A stretch of DNA of 64,000 nucleotides from Ferruginibacter sp. (GCA_016786725.1 JAEUVU010000019.1:1-64000); one strand, 5' to 3'. Counted from the stretch's first letter, positions 16,176 through 26,284 are shown. Notes: generated by a model not told the origin, from the sequence alone. Translations and numbers: made by a program.

Positions 16176-18692
16176 ATGCAGTTTGAAAGTGAACACTTAC
16201 TCCCCGGACAGATAGGGCATTTTTTTGTTTTACTGGCTTTTGTTGCTTCCATCATTTCAACCATCGCTTATTTTATTGCTGCCCGAAAAACAGATCTGGC
16301 TGAAAAAAAATCATGGCTCAGCTTTGCAAGAATTGCTTTTAGCACCCAGCTTATTTCTGCAGCAATTATTTTCATTACCATATTTTACATTTGCGCCAAT
16401 CATTATTTTGAGTACCTGTATGCCTACAAGCATGCATCAAAAGAACTGGAGCCAAAGTACCTGCTGGCCTGCATTTGGGAAGGGCAGGAAGGAAGTTTTT
16501 TATTGTGGGCAATCTGGCACAGCATACTGGGTATCTTCATTATTTTCAGATCGAAGGAATGGGAAGCCCCGGTAATGACGGTGCTAAGCTTTGCCCAGTT
16601 CTTTTTACTGATGATGCTATTGGGTTTATATGTGGGCGATGTAAGATTAGGCAGCAATCCATTTGTTTTAACACGCAATGAAATTGCAGGCCCCATTTTC
16701 AGCCGGCCCGATTATTTGAACTTTATAAAAGACGGTGTTGGTTTAAATGTATTGCTCCGCAATTACTGGATGGTCATTCATCCACCGGTTTTATTTTTAG
16801 GATTTGCAGCTACCATTATACCATTTGCCTATGCTTATGCAGGCATACAAACCAAACGATTTGGCGATTGGGTAGCCCCTGCCCTGCCCTGGGCCTTGTT
16901 TTGCGCCTGTGTGCTGGGTGTTGGTATTATGATGGGGGGTAAATGGGCTTACGAATCTTTATCCTTTGGCGGTTACTGGGCCTGGGATCCTGTAGAAAAT
17001 GCATCGCTGGTGCCCTGGCTGATTTTAGTTGCCGGCTTACACACAATGGTAATTTTTAAAGCTACCGGCCATTCTTTAAAAGCAAGTTATCTTTTTGTTT
17101 TTCTAACATTCATATTCATCCTTTATTCAACTTTTTTAACCCGTACCGGTGTTTTGGGCGATACATCCGTTCATGCCTTTACAGATGCAGGCAAGGCTAT
17201 TAATGTAATGATACTGCTTTTTGTAGCCGCTTTTACATTGCCTTCCATTGCAATGCTGATTGCAAACCTGAAAAAGATGCCATCTATACAAAAGGAAGAA
17301 AGCACCAACTCCCGTGAGTTCTGGATGTTCATTGGTTCGCTGGTATTCTTTTTAGCTGCCATCTTCATCATTGCCAAAACATCTATACCGGTTTACAATA
17401 AAATACTGGGAACAAAAATTGCGCAGCCCGAAGACGTGGAATTCTCTTACAATAAAGTGATCGTGCTGGTAGCCATAATCATCGGTTTATTGAGTGCAGT
17501 AACACAATATTTTAAATACAAAAAAACAGAACCCGGTTATATTTTAAAAAAGATAGCCGTACCCACACTTGTGGCAGCAGGCTTTACAGCACTGGTGGCA
17601 ATTTTTTATCCCCTTACTTATTATAAAATGGGCGCAGGATTTTTGGGCGCTGTATATATTGCCTTGTTTGCTTCTATTTATGCAGTAATTGCAAATGGGG
17701 CCTATATATGGAGCGGATTGAACGGCAAACTAAAAGCAGCCGGTGGTTCAATAGCGCATCTTGGTTTTGCATTGATGATAGCCGGTATTTTACTTTCTTC
17801 CAGCAATAAAAATGTTATCAGCAGCAGCAGTGCCAATGGTATCAATTTGCAAATCAGCGGTAAAGATCCGCTTACAAAACAAACCGACAACCCGCTTGAA
17901 AATCTTACACTGATACGCCAGGTACCCGCCGCCATGGGGCCTTATGAGGTTACTTACCTGAAAGATTCGTTGGGCCACGAAAAAGGAAGGCGCTTTTATG
18001 AACTGCTTTTTCAACGCAGGGATGCTGCTACAAAAAAAATTACAGAGAAATTTACTTTGAAGCCGGATGTTTACATCATGAAGGATAACAACATGAGCAG
18101 CAATCCCGACACAAAAACATACCTAACCAAAGATGTTTTCACTTTTATTTCTTATGCCATTGACGACAGCAAACGGGAAGATACCGCACAGTTTGTAATA
18201 AAAGAAATGGCAGAAGGAGACACAGCTTTTTACAGTAACGGCATTGTAATCTTAAATAAGGTTGTAAAAAACCCGGTAAATGAAAAGTATACTTTTTCTG
18301 CAGCAGATGCTGCTTTGATGGCTGACATTACACTGATTAGTAAAGACAGCATGCATTACAAAGCTATGCCCCTTATAAAAGTTGACGGTGAGGCAGTAAG
18401 CCAGGTTGACGATACTGTTTACGCTCAGAATATGTATGTAAAATTTGCAGGAGTTACCGAAGGCCGCAAAATTAAATTAGGCATTAAAGAATCGGATAAG
18501 CTGATACAATACATAACATTGAAGGCTTATGTTTTTCCTTACATCAACCTGGTATGGCTTGGGCTCATCATTATGGCGCTTGGTATAGTAATGAGCGCTG
18601 TAAAAAGAGCAAAGCTCACTGCTTTTTACGCCGCACTGGCTTTGATTGTTTCTGCAGCAGGGCTCTTCTATATGTTTCTTTTAGCAAATTAG
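16176..18692 (+). CDS. ccmF: Cytochrome c heme lyase subunit CcmF
   Basis: The 838-residue polytopic membrane protein belongs to the CcmF/CcsA/NrfE family that attaches heme to apocytochrome c. The tryptophan-rich motif GGYWAWDPVENASLVPW is at about residue 265, with conserved histidines in neighbouring segments (VIHPPVLFLG near 200). Beyond the roughly 14 membrane helices it has a long C-terminal periplasmic region (about 540-785) before a last hydrophobic pair. It is longer than proteobacterial CcmF (about 650 residues), as is usual in Bacteroidota. It should act with the CcmE two genes upstream. Its last 77 bp overlap a convergent lipoprotein gene. Confidence 0.95.
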   Translation: MQFESEHLLPGQIGHFFVLLAFVASIISTIAYFIAARKTDLAEKKSWLSFARIAFSTQLISAAIIFITIFYICANHYFEYLYAYKHASKELEPKYLLACIWEGQEGSFLLWAIWHSILGIFIIFRSKEWEAPVMTVLSFAQFFLLMMLLGLYVGDVRLGSNPFVLTRNEIAGPIFSRPDYLNFIKDGVGLNVLLRNYWMVIHPPVLFLGFAATIIPFAYAYAGIQTKRFGDWVAPALPWALFCACVLGVGIMMGGKWAYESLSFGGYWAWDPVENASLVPWLILVAGLHTMVIFKATGHSLKASYLFVFLTFIFILYSTFLTRTGVLGDTSVHAFTDAGKAINVMILLFVAAFTLPSIAMLIANLKKMPSIQKEESTNSREFWMFIGSLVFFLAAIFIIAKTSIPVYNKILGTKIAQPEDVEFSYNKVIVLVAIIIGLLSAVTQYFKYKKTEPGYILKKIAVPTLVAAGFTALVAIFYPLTYYKMGAGFLGAVYIALFASIYAVIANGAYIWSGLNGKLKAAGGSIAHLGFALMIAGILLSSSNKNVISSSSANGINLQISGKDPLTKQTDNPLENLTLIRQVPAAMGPYEVTYLKDSLGHEKGRRFYELLFQRRDAATKKITEKFTLKPDVYIMKDNNMSSNPDTKTYLTKDVFTFISYAIDDSKREDTAQFVIKEMAEGDTAFYSNGIVILNKVVKNPVNEKYTFSAADAALMADITLISKDSMHYKAMPLIKVDGEAVSQVDDTVYAQNMYVKFAGVTEGRKIKLGIKESDKLIQYITLKAYVFPYINLVWLGLIIMALGIVMSAVKRAKLTAFYAALALIVSAAGLFYMFLLAN

Positions 18693-19014
18693 AATCGCAA
18701 TCGGCCTGCAGCTGGCGGATAACTTTCTCCACTTTTTTATCTGCATCAGTAAATAATGGTGTATTGTTGAAAAAAGTCTGCAGCAAGGCAGAATCTTTCA
18801 ATAAAGAATCAACCATTTGCGGCACCTGGTAAACCATTAATGTATCGCAGCGGTCTTTTATAATGGCGTAGGCTGAATCAATTCTTGTTTCTGAAACAGA
18901 ATCTTTGATCCGTTGGGTTTCCATATCAGCCTGGGGCTTTTCTTCCCCGCCACAACTATAAAACAGGGCTACAGCACAATAAACGCAAAAATTTAAGGTT
19001 ACCTTAAGCAACAT
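18616..19014 (-). CDS. Small putative lipoprotein
   Basis: The 132-residue protein has an N-terminal hydrophobic segment ending in FYSCGG, a plausible lipobox with Cys at about residue 21. A helical, charged remainder follows (about 35-110) and a basic tail KPVRRKKQ. No known family is recognised. The 3' 77 bp are antisense to the end of ccmF; both frames look real, since the lipoprotein's coding pattern continues up to its stop. It is divergent from the DUF4294 gene with 38 bp between starts. Confidence 0.65.
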   Translation of the reverse strand: MLLKVTLNFCVYCAVALFYSCGGEEKPQADMETQRIKDSVSETRIDSAYAIIKDRCDTLMVYQVPQMVDSLLKDSALLQTFFNNTPLFTDADKKVEKVIRQLQADCDSNLLKETYRRALLQKQSKPVRRKKQ

Positions 19015-19052
19015 AATGAGATTAATATTGGTCTGAATTGTAAATTTACAGT

Positions 19053-19712
19053 ATGCAAAGGCAGAACCGCCGCAAATACTATCAATTAAAATTTATCCTG
19101 TGCCTGGTGTTCTTTACTTCGGGTTTCTTGTGCATACATGCTCAAAACGGCAGGTATGATACCCTGAAGACTTATGCCGTTGTAATTGACGGAGATACCA
19201 TTGAAGCCAAAACCCTTTACAATTTTGCAGTTTACACACGCATTGCATACGCCGATATGGCAAAAAGGGCGCAAATGACAAGGCTGAGGAATGCGATCAT
19301 TGTAACTTATCCCTATGCTATGCGGTCGGGCCTTATTTTAAATGATATCAATGCCAGGCTTGCCAATGTTACAGATAAAAGTGTAAGAAAAGATTATATC
19401 AAAACAAGAGAGAAAGAACTCAAGAAAGAATTTACCGATCCGCTAAGCAATTTATCAATATACCAGGGCAAGGTATTAATGAAACTCATAAACCGGCAAA
19501 CCGGTAACAACTGTTACGATATCATCAAAGAATATAAAGGAGGTTTTACTGCCAGGTTTTACCAAACGGTTGCTTTTTTCTTCAGCAGCAATCTCAAACA
19601 ATCATATAATCCTTACGGCGAAGACCGGGATATAGAAATGATATTGAAAGAAGTTTGCCGCACCTACGGTTTCAGTTATTATACTACTTCGCTTGCCAGT
19701 GTTGCAAATTAA
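19053..19712 (+). CDS. DUF4294 family exported protein
   Basis: The 219-residue protein matches the Bacteroidota family DUF4294: a signal peptide to about residue 30, a beta strand block around YAVVIDGDTIEAKTLYNF, then a helical region with RIAYADMAKRAQMTRLRNAI. The motif LMKLINRQTGNNCYDIIKEYKGG is at about 145-168 and a YNPYGEDRDIE motif lies near the end. The function is unknown; members are predicted periplasmic and widely conserved in the phylum. A TGTAAATTTACA palindrome (19039-19050) sits just before the start, between it and the divergent lipoprotein gene. Confidence 0.88.
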   Translation: MQRQNRRKYYQLKFILCLVFFTSGFLCIHAQNGRYDTLKTYAVVIDGDTIEAKTLYNFAVYTRIAYADMAKRAQMTRLRNAIIVTYPYAMRSGLILNDINARLANVTDKSVRKDYIKTREKELKKEFTDPLSNLSIYQGKVLMKLINRQTGNNCYDIIKEYKGGFTARFYQTVAFFFSSNLKQSYNPYGEDRDIEMILKEVCRTYGFSYYTTSLASVAN

Positions 19713-19866
19713 ATTAATGGGCTCCCACGTACAGGTATTGCCTTATTTCACACCTTAACCTCATTCGTGTTAATAAGCGTGTAAATCAGCATTTTGTAAT
19801 AACTATTCTATAGCCTTATTGGTTAAAATGAATTAATTTGCAAACTGGAAATTTACCAGCATAAGC

Positions 19867-20595
19867 ATGAAGTTAGATATATTGGCTTTTGGCGTTCACC
19901 CGGATGATGTGGAATTGAGTTGTGGCGGTACGCTGTTAGTTGAGCAGAAGAACGGTAAAAAAACCGGCATCATTGATCTTACAGCAGGGGAACTGGGAAC
20001 AAGAGGAACTTCAGATACAAGGAAGTCAGAAGCAGAATCTGCTGCACGGATATTGGGAGTTGAAGTAAGGGAAAACCTGCAAATGGCCGATGGTTTTTTT
20101 CAGAATGATGAAACACATCAGCGAAAAGTAATTACTGCCATCAGAACTTATCAACCCGAAGTGATTTTATGCAATGCACCTGAAGACAGGCATCCCGATC
20201 ATGGCCGCTCGTCAAAAATGGTTGCTGATGCTGCCTTTCTTTCGGGGCTGATGAAAATTCAAACTGAAGTAAATGGTTCTGTTCAACAAGCCTGGAGGCC
20301 TAAATATGTTTTCAGGTATATACAGGACAGGATGCTGCAACCCGATTTTGTAATTGATATTACGGCTGTGTTTGAGCAAAAGATAGAATCCATTAAGGCA
20401 TACAGAACACAGTTTGCCGGTGGTAATGATGATGAACCTCAAACCTACATATCAACACCCGATTTTTTAGACAGCGTTATTTACAGGCATAAGTGGTTTG
20501 GCAAAATGATTGGTGTTAAATATGCAGAAGGATTTATCTCAGAAAAAATGATCGGCCTTAAAAATTTCGACTCAATTATTAAAAACGATACTTAA
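19867..20595 (+). CDS. bshB1: Bacillithiol biosynthesis deacetylase BshB1
   Basis: The 242-residue LmbE/PIG-L family enzyme removes acetate from N-acetylglucosaminyl-malate in bacillithiol synthesis. The zinc site motif GVHPDDVE is at residues 9-16 and the third ligand lies in HPDHGRSS (about 112). The closing segment KWFGKMIGVKYAEGF is typical of the BshB1 subgroup in Bacteroidota. The product implies a low-molecular-weight thiol pool of bacillithiol type. No bshA or bshC lies in the window. A desaturase gene follows 16 bp later and may be co-transcribed. Confidence 0.93.
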   Translation: MKLDILAFGVHPDDVELSCGGTLLVEQKNGKKTGIIDLTAGELGTRGTSDTRKSEAESAARILGVEVRENLQMADGFFQNDETHQRKVITAIRTYQPEVILCNAPEDRHPDHGRSSKMVADAAFLSGLMKIQTEVNGSVQQAWRPKYVFRYIQDRMLQPDFVIDITAVFEQKIESIKAYRTQFAGGNDDEPQTYISTPDFLDSVIYRHKWFGKMIGVKYAEGFISEKMIGLKNFDSIIKNDT

Positions 20596-20611
20596 AATTC
20601 AATAACAAAAT

Positions 20612-21682
20612 ATGGCAACTCCAAAATTCGCCAATATAACAGGCTCCAACTTTCACCAGGAACTTAAAAGAAGGGTTAGTAATTATTTTACTGAAGCCAA
20701 AAAACCATCACATGGCAACTTCAGCCTGTATTTTAAGGCCGGATTGTTGTGGACGCTTTACATAGCCCTGTATGTGCATGTAATGTTCTTTACACCACAA
20801 AACTGGATTGCCATACTGGAGTGTTTTGCAATGGGCGGCTTAACCGCAGCCATTGGTTTTAATGTGATGCATGATGGCAGCCACGGCAGTTTCAGCAAAA
20901 GTAAAATATGGAATAAGATAGCAGCTTTTTCGGCAAATGCCCTGGGTGCAAGCGGCATTATGTGGAATAACAAGCATAATATTATTCACCATACCTATAC
21001 CAATATTGATGGTGTAGATGATGATATTGAAATAAAGCCCATGCTGAGAATGTGTACCACACAAAAAAAATATTTCATACACCGGTTTCAGCATATTTAT
21101 GTATGGTTCCTGTACACCCTGTTATTACTGGTTTGGGTTTTTCAATCCGATTACAGAAAATACTTTAAGAAAAAAATTGGCCCCGTGCCCATTAAAAAAA
21201 TGAGCGCCTTCGATCATTTTGCTTTTTGGGCAGCCAAAGCCGGCTACTATTTTATGATGATTGTATTACCCATTATGCTGTTAGGTTTTGTAAAATGGCT
21301 GATCGGGTTTTTGATCATTGCAATGTTTGCTGGTTTTGTATTGAGTATTGTTTTTCAGCTGGCGCATACAGTTGAAGAAACAGCCTTTCCTGTACCCAGC
21401 GGCGATGTAAACAGTATTGAAAATGAATGGGCCATTCACCAGATTGAAACAACAGCCAATTTTGCTACCCGAAACAAATTAATATCCTGGTTTGTGGGCG
21501 GATTGAATTTCCAGATTGAACATCACCTGTTCCCTAAAGTTTCTCATATCCACTACCCTGCTATCAGTAAAATAATAAAGAAAACCTGCGAAGAGTACGG
21601 CGTAAAATATATTGAGTTCCGCAGAATGCGCCACGCCATTGTTTCGCATGCTGTTCATTTAAGAAATATGGGCAGGGCTTAA
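20612..21682 (+). CDS. Membrane fatty acid (acyl-CoA/acyl-lipid) desaturase
   Basis: The 356-residue enzyme has the three histidine boxes of front-end/linoleoyl-type desaturases: HDGSHG (about residue 87), HNIIHHTYTN (about 119-128) and QIEHHLFP (about 300-307). There are four to five membrane segments. It would use a di-iron centre and O2 to place a double bond in acyl chains, adjusting membrane fluidity. The QxxHH form of the third box is typical of the front-end class; regiospecificity cannot be read. A strong terminator follows at 21704. Confidence 0.92.
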   Translation: MATPKFANITGSNFHQELKRRVSNYFTEAKKPSHGNFSLYFKAGLLWTLYIALYVHVMFFTPQNWIAILECFAMGGLTAAIGFNVMHDGSHGSFSKSKIWNKIAAFSANALGASGIMWNNKHNIIHHTYTNIDGVDDDIEIKPMLRMCTTQKKYFIHRFQHIYVWFLYTLLLLVWVFQSDYRKYFKKKIGPVPIKKMSAFDHFAFWAAKAGYYFMMIVLPIMLLGFVKWLIGFLIIAMFAGFVLSIVFQLAHTVEETAFPVPSGDVNSIENEWAIHQIETTANFATRNKLISWFVGGLNFQIEHHLFPKVSHIHYPAISKIIKKTCEEYGVKYIEFRRMRHAIVSHAVHLRNMGRA

Positions 21683-21703
21683 AACGGGGCATTGCTTTTT
21701 ATC

Positions 21704-21750
21704 AGCCTTTTTATTATTTACACTTATAGAAATAATAAAAAGGCTTTTTT
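21704..21750 (+). terminator. Intrinsic terminator after the desaturase gene
   Basis: Perfect 16-bp arms beginning AGCCTTTTTATTATTT (21704-21719) and ending at 21745, with a 10-base loop and a T-rich tail. Confidence 0.85.
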
Positions 21751-21776
21751 ATTTCAACAATTTAAACCTCAGCAAT

Positions 21777-22196
21777 ATGTCAGCAAAAACATGGTTAGAT
21801 AAGCACAAAGAAACTTTAACTCCCGGTCAGCGCATTGCTGATGCTGTGGCAGCCGGTATGGGTTCCTGGAAATTCATTATCTGGCAAACGATTTTCGTAA
21901 TGATCTGGATGGCCCTGAATGTAATAGGCTTTGTCCGTCATTGGGATGCTTATCCTTTTATACTGCTCAATCTTATATTTTCTACCCAGGCTGCATATGC
22001 AGCCCCTATTATCATGATGTCGCAAAACAGGCAAAGTGAACGTGACCGTTTGCAGGCGCAGGATGATTACCAATGCAACCTGGAAGCAAAGCAGGAAATA
22101 GAATCGCTACAGATGCAGTTGAATAAAATTGAAACCGATAAATTAGATAAGATAATGGCAATGCTGGAAGAAATGAGGAAGGGCAATAGTCATTAA
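21777..22196 (+). CDS. DUF1003 family membrane protein
   Basis: The 139-residue protein is a DUF1003 member. An amphipathic N-terminus with RIADAVAAGMGSWKFI precedes two membrane helices (about 30-50 and 58-76), with the typical APIIMMSQNRQSERDRLQAQDDY just after the second helix. A C-terminal coiled coil (about 100-137) follows. The family's function is not known. It lies alone between a terminator and glnS. Confidence 0.88.
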   Translation: MSAKTWLDKHKETLTPGQRIADAVAAGMGSWKFIIWQTIFVMIWMALNVIGFVRHWDAYPFILLNLIFSTQAAYAAPIIMMSQNRQSERDRLQAQDDYQCNLEAKQEIESLQMQLNKIETDKLDKIMAMLEEMRKGNSH

Positions 22197-22270
22197 GTCA
22201 TTTGTCATTTTTGAGCAATGCATATGACTAATCAATCAATGACCAATGTCTTAGCTACTGGTTCTTTTCG

Positions 22271-22278
22271 TAAATTTG
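22271..22278 (+). promoter_or_regulatory. -7 promoter element TAAATTTG
   Basis: An exact TAnnTTTG 19 bp before the glnS start codon. Confidence 0.55.
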
Positions 22279-22297
22279 CCCTTCAAAACAAAAAATA

Positions 22298-23959
22298 ATG
22301 AGCGAAGAAAAAAGCCTCAACTTTATTGAGGAAATTATTGAAGAAGACCTGAAGAACGGTAAATACAAATCCATCCTCACCCGTTTTCCACCCGAGCCAA
22401 ATGGTTATTTACATATTGGCCACGCCAAATCTATTTGCCTCAATTTTGGGTTAGGTTTAAAATATGGCGGCAAAACCAACCTTCGCTTTGATGATACCAA
22501 TCCCGTAACAGAAGAAACAGAATACGTAGAAAGCATTAAGGAAGATATCAAATGGCTGGGCTTTAACTGGAGTGAGGAATTATATACGTCTGATTATTTT
22601 GATACCTTATACCAATATGCTGTTGATCTTATCAACAAAGGCCTTGCATATGTAGATGATTCCACTGCAGAAGAAATTGCGGCTATGAAAGGTACGCCAA
22701 CCGAGCCTGGTAAAGACAATGAATACCGCAGCAGGAGCATTGAAGAGAACCTTATTTTATTCACCGATATGAAAGCCGGTAAATATAAAGACGGTGAAAA
22801 AGTTTTACGTGCAAAGATAGATATGGCGCATACCAATATGCTGATGAGAGATCCGATCATCTACCGTATCAAACATGCACACCATCACCGCAGTGGCGAT
22901 AAATGGTGCATTTACCCGATGTATGATTTTGCACACGGTCAAAGCGACAGCATTGAAAATATCACTCATTCTATTTGTACTTTAGAATTTATTCCACACC
23001 GTGAATTGTACGACTGGCTGATAGAAAAACTGGAAATATTCCCATCTCATCAATACGAATTTGCAAGGCTCAGCATGACTTACACGGTGATGAGCAAAAG
23101 AAGATTGCTGCAACTGGTAAATGAAAATCATGTAAATGGCTGGGATGATCCACGTATGCCAACATTAAGTGGTTTTCGCAGAAAAGGCTATACACCCGAA
23201 AGCATCCGCACATTTTGCGAAAAGATCGGCGTAGCCAAAAGAGAAAATTTTATTGACCTGAGTTTGCTTGAATTTTGTTTGCGTGAAGACCTCAATTTAA
23301 AAGCTTTGAGAGTAATGGCTGTGCTTGAACCGGTAAAACTCATCATTGATAATTATGAAGAAGACAGAACTGAAGAAGTGGAAAGTGAAAATGGCCCTGA
23401 TGAAGCCTTAGGAAAAAGAACACTGCCTTTCAGTAAGGAAGTTTGGATAGAGCGTGAAGATTTTATGGAAGTGCCGGCAAAGAAATGGTTCAGGCTTGCA
23501 CCGGGTGCAATGGTGCGTTTAAAGAGCGCTTACATTGTAAAATGCGAAAGCTTTGTAAAAGATGCAGATGGAAATGTTACAGAAATCCATTGCACGTATA
23601 TTCCAGAAAGCCGCAGCAGCAACGATACCAGCGGCATCAGTGTAAAAGGAACCATTCATTGGGTGAATGCGGCAACTGCAGTTCCTGCCGAAGTTCGTTT
23701 ATATGACCGTTTGTTTACAGTTGAAAATCCATTAGGTGAAGAGGGAGATTTTAAAGATACCATCAACCCAAATTCTTTACAGGTAATTACCAATGCTGTT
23801 GTTGAACCTTCCTTGAAAAATGCAACAGCCGAAAGCCGTTACCAGTTCATCCGCAAAGGATACTTTTGCTTAGATAAAGATTCAACCGCAGATAAACTGG
23901 TTTTCAACCGCACGGTTACTTTAAAAGATGCCTGGGCAAAAGAGGTAAAAAAGAATTAA
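22298..23959 (+). CDS. glnS: Glutamine--tRNA ligase
   Basis: The 553-residue class I aminoacyl-tRNA synthetase charges tRNA-Gln with glutamine. The HIGH motif (residues 39-42 in [15 protein letters not shown]) and the KMSKS counterpart VMSKRRL (about 264-270) are intact. LRFDDTNP near 68 and the two C-terminal beta-barrel anticodon-binding domains (about 335-553) are typical of GlnRS rather than GluRS. Length is normal. Its stop is 5 bp from the stop of a convergent gene. Confidence 0.97.
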   Translation: MSEEKSLNFIEEIIEEDLKNGKYKSILTRFPPEPNGYLHIGHAKSICLNFGLGLKYGGKTNLRFDDTNPVTEETEYVESIKEDIKWLGFNWSEELYTSDYFDTLYQYAVDLINKGLAYVDDSTAEEIAAMKGTPTEPGKDNEYRSRSIEENLILFTDMKAGKYKDGEKVLRAKIDMAHTNMLMRDPIIYRIKHAHHHRSGDKWCIYPMYDFAHGQSDSIENITHSICTLEFIPHRELYDWLIEKLEIFPSHQYEFARLSMTYTVMSKRRLLQLVNENHVNGWDDPRMPTLSGFRRKGYTPESIRTFCEKIGVAKRENFIDLSLLEFCLREDLNLKALRVMAVLEPVKLIIDNYEEDRTEEVESENGPDEALGKRTLPFSKEVWIEREDFMEVPAKKWFRLAPGAMVRLKSAYIVKCESFVKDADGNVTEIHCTYIPESRSSNDTSGISVKGTIHWVNAATAVPAEVRLYDRLFTVENPLGEEGDFKDTINPNSLQVITNAVVEPSLKNATAESRYQFIRKGYFCLDKDSTADKLVFNRTVTLKDAWAKEVKKN

Positions 23960-23964
23960 CCAGT

Positions 23965-24363
23965 TTACTTCTTCTCTGCAACTTTTAAATTAGGAAATGC
24001 TGAAGCAATAAGCATTACAACTGTACACCCGAGCATGAGGTACAATCCATATAATTTTTGCGGACAATAATTATTATAGCAGGAACCGAAAGCTATAAAC
24101 TTGCTGATGGCATAAGCAAAGGTAAAAGCGCTTAAAAAAAGGTTTACCCTTTTGGCCCATTCTTTTGGCAGTATCATAAACACCAGTATCAGGGCAGCAA
24201 AAAAAACTAAAAATTTTCCCGGCTTGCCGTAGTGATTATCGTGGCTGTAAAAGCCGGTAAAATACTCATTAACATCTGCATGAAATGTCCAGGGCAAAAA
24301 GCAACTGGTTATTAAAGCCACACAGGCAGCCATGCCCAGCCAGTTCAGGAGTTTTACAAACAT
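23965..24363 (-). CDS. Hypothetical four-helix membrane protein
   Basis: The 132-residue protein has four predicted membrane helices (about 8-25, 48-64, 71-92 and 105-123) and a basic C-terminus. A short extracytoplasmic loop has several His/Tyr residues (YFTGFYSHDNHYGKPGK). I recognise no named family. It is convergent with glnS and lies just after tRNA-Cys and its terminator. Confidence 0.7.
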   Translation of the reverse strand: MFVKLLNWLGMAACVALITSCFLPWTFHADVNEYFTGFYSHDNHYGKPGKFLVFFAALILVFMILPKEWAKRVNLFLSAFTFAYAISKFIAFGSCYNNYCPQKLYGLYLMLGCTVVMLIASAFPNLKVAEKK

Positions 24364-24378
24364 ATATTTGAAATAAAA

Positions 24379-24419
24379 ACGTCATTGCAAAGTGAGCAAT
24401 TTGCTTTCTGCAATGACGT
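24379..24419 (-). terminator. Intrinsic terminator of tRNA-Cys
   Basis: Inverted arms ACGTCATTGCA (24379-24389) and TGCAATGACGT (24409-24419). On the minus strand the hairpin begins 10 bases after the tRNA end and is followed by TTTTTATTTC. Confidence 0.75.
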
Positions 24420-24428
24420 ACTTTGTGT

Positions 24429-24502
24429 TGGAGGTCCCGACCGGATTCGAACCGGTGTAGAAGCTTTTGCAGAGCTTTGCCTAGCCACTCGGCTACAGGA
24501 CC
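24429..24502 (-). tRNA. tRNA-Cys (GCA)
   Basis: Read on the minus strand, the acceptor stem GGTCCTG pairs with CGGGACC (one G-T pair). The D arm is GCC/GGC. The anticodon stem AAGCT/AGCTT carries the loop CTGCAAA, anticodon GCA, and the T arm is ACCGG/CCGGT with loop TTCGAAT. The discriminator base is U73, as expected for Cys, and CCA is encoded. 74 bases with CCA. Confidence 0.97.
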
Positions 24503-24618
24503 GGAGAAAATTCAAAAGTAAAAATTCAAAATTGAGAATTCTACATTTGATTTTTTAACAGCGCAAAAATAGGGTAATTTTAAGGAAAATTACACAACTC
24601 AATCCTTAAACCAAAAAA

Positions 24619-25500
24619 ATGAGCCGGATAGCCGAATCGGAACTGATCATTAACAGCCGTGGTGCAGTTTATCATTTAAATTGCCGGCCCGAAGAGATCG
24701 CTGACACCATTATCACTGTTGGTGACCCCGACAGGGTTGGCGAAGTAAGCAGGCATTTTGATAAGATAGAATATCAGAACAACCATCGTGAATTTGTAAC
24801 ACATACAGGTTATATAGGTAATAAACGCATCAGTTGCGTAAGTACTGGCATCGGCCCCGATAATATTGATATTGTTTTAAACGAACTGGACGCTTTGGTA
24901 AATATTGATTTTGAAACAAGGCTCATCAAAGAAAAATTAACCTGTTTAAACATAATACGCTTTGGCACTTCGGGCTCTTTACAAAAAGATATACCGGTTG
25001 ACAGCTTTGTGGCAAGTACGCATGGACTTGGACTGGATAACCTGATGCATTTTTACCGCCAGGAAAATAATGAAGAAGAAAACCAGATCATACAGGCTTT
25101 CAGCACACATACACAATTAAATTCAGGTAAAGTTTCACCATATATAAATATGGCAAGTGCAGCATTGATAAAACATTTTACAAAAGATTACCACCAGGGC
25201 ATTACGGTAACCTGCCCCGGTTTTTATGGTCCGCAGGGCCGGATATTGAGGCTGGGTTTGGGCTACCCGATGCTGATAGACAATTTAACCAACTTTCAGT
25301 TTGGCAATTACCGCATCACTAATTTTGAAATGGAAACATCGGCCATTTACGGGTTGGGTAATGCTCTTGGGCATCATTGTTTAAGTTTGAGCGCTATTGT
25401 AGCCAACCGCATCAGTAAAGAATTTTCTAAAGATGGCGCCCTGGCGGTTGAAAATTTAATAAAACAATCTTTACAGGTAATATCCGATTCAAATATTTAA
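24619..25500 (+). CDS. Nucleoside phosphorylase, uridine-phosphorylase type
   Basis: The 293-residue protein is of the PNP/UDP family. VGDPDRVGEVSRHF (about 33-46) forms the phosphate loop. STGIGPDNIDIVLNEL, FGTSGSLQ and the purine/pyrimidine-site segment ITNFEMETSAIYGLG (about 237) follow. It would split uridine, or a related nucleoside, with phosphate into base and ribose-1-phosphate for pyrimidine salvage. It starts a run of six same-strand genes; dapF begins 1 bp after its stop. Confidence 0.88.
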   Translation: MSRIAESELIINSRGAVYHLNCRPEEIADTIITVGDPDRVGEVSRHFDKIEYQNNHREFVTHTGYIGNKRISCVSTGIGPDNIDIVLNELDALVNIDFETRLIKEKLTCLNIIRFGTSGSLQKDIPVDSFVASTHGLGLDNLMHFYRQENNEEENQIIQAFSTHTQLNSGKVSPYINMASAALIKHFTKDYHQGITVTCPGFYGPQGRILRLGLGYPMLIDNLTNFQFGNYRITNFEMETSAIYGLGNALGHHCLSLSAIVANRISKEFSKDGALAVENLIKQSLQVISDSNI

Positions 25501-25501
25501 A

Positions 25502-26284
25502 ATGAAGATAGAATTCTTTAAATACCAGGGCACGGGGAATGACTTTGTAATTCTTGAGAACAGGGACCATAAATATGACAGCCTTACCCCGCAGCAGGTA
25601 AAACATATCTGCAACCGCAGGTTTGGCGTGGGTGCAGATGGCCTGATGCTATTGAACAATCACCCCGAACTGGATTTTGAAATGATCTATTTTAATGCAG
25701 ATGGAAATGAAAGCAGCATGTGTGGTAATGGCGGGCGCTGCCTGGTGCAGTTTGCAAAAAACCAGGGTATGCATAAAAGCACTTATCATTTTATGGCAAT
25801 TGATGGCAAACATGAAGCTGATATTGATATGCACCATATTGTACGCCTTAAAATGCAGGATGTAAATAAAGTTGAGTACCATTCAGGCTATGCAATTTTG
25901 AATACCGGTTCTCCGCATTTTGTAAAATTTGCCGATAATGTAGAAAATATTGATGTAGTGCAAACAGGGCAGGAAATACGCTACAGCAAACAGTTTGCTG
26001 TAGAAGGCATAAATGTGAATTTTGTTGAAACCATTGATGAGGACGGCATTTTTGTACGCACTTACGAACGTGGTGTAGAGGATGAAACGATGAGTTGCGG
26101 TACCGGTGTAACTGCATCGGCTTTAATGAATGCACACAACGAAAACGGCTTTAACCGGGTAGAAATACGAACACCGGGCGGTCATTTAAGTGTTGAATAC
26201 AATAAAATTGATGACGAACATTTTGATAATATCTGGCTTTGCGGCCCTGCACAATTTGTTTACAAAGGAGAAATTGAAATATGA
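25502..26284 (+). CDS. dapF: Diaminopimelate epimerase
   Basis: The 260-residue enzyme converts LL- to meso-diaminopimelate for lysine and peptidoglycan synthesis. Both catalytic cysteines are present: MCGNGGRC (about residue 73) and SCGTGVTAS (about 198). The N-terminal KYQGTGNDFV motif is intact. The next gene overlaps its stop by 4 bp (ATGA), so translation is probably coupled. Confidence 0.96.
   Translation: MKIEFFKYQGTGNDFVILENRDHKYDSLTPQQVKHICNRRFGVGADGLMLLNNHPELDFEMIYFNADGNESSMCGNGGRCLVQFAKNQGMHKSTYHFMAIDGKHEADIDMHHIVRLKMQDVNKVEYHSGYAILNTGSPHFVKFADNVENIDVVQTGQEIRYSKQFAVEGINVNFVETIDEDGIFVRTYERGVEDETMSCGTGVTASALMNAHNENGFNRVEIRTPGGHLSVEYNKIDDEHFDNIWLCGPAQFVYKGEIEI

Noticed and set aside
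19039..19050. TGTAAATTTACA palindrome as an operator
   Set aside because: A simple AT-rich 12-bp palindrome can occur by chance; there is no second copy or known regulator site to support it.
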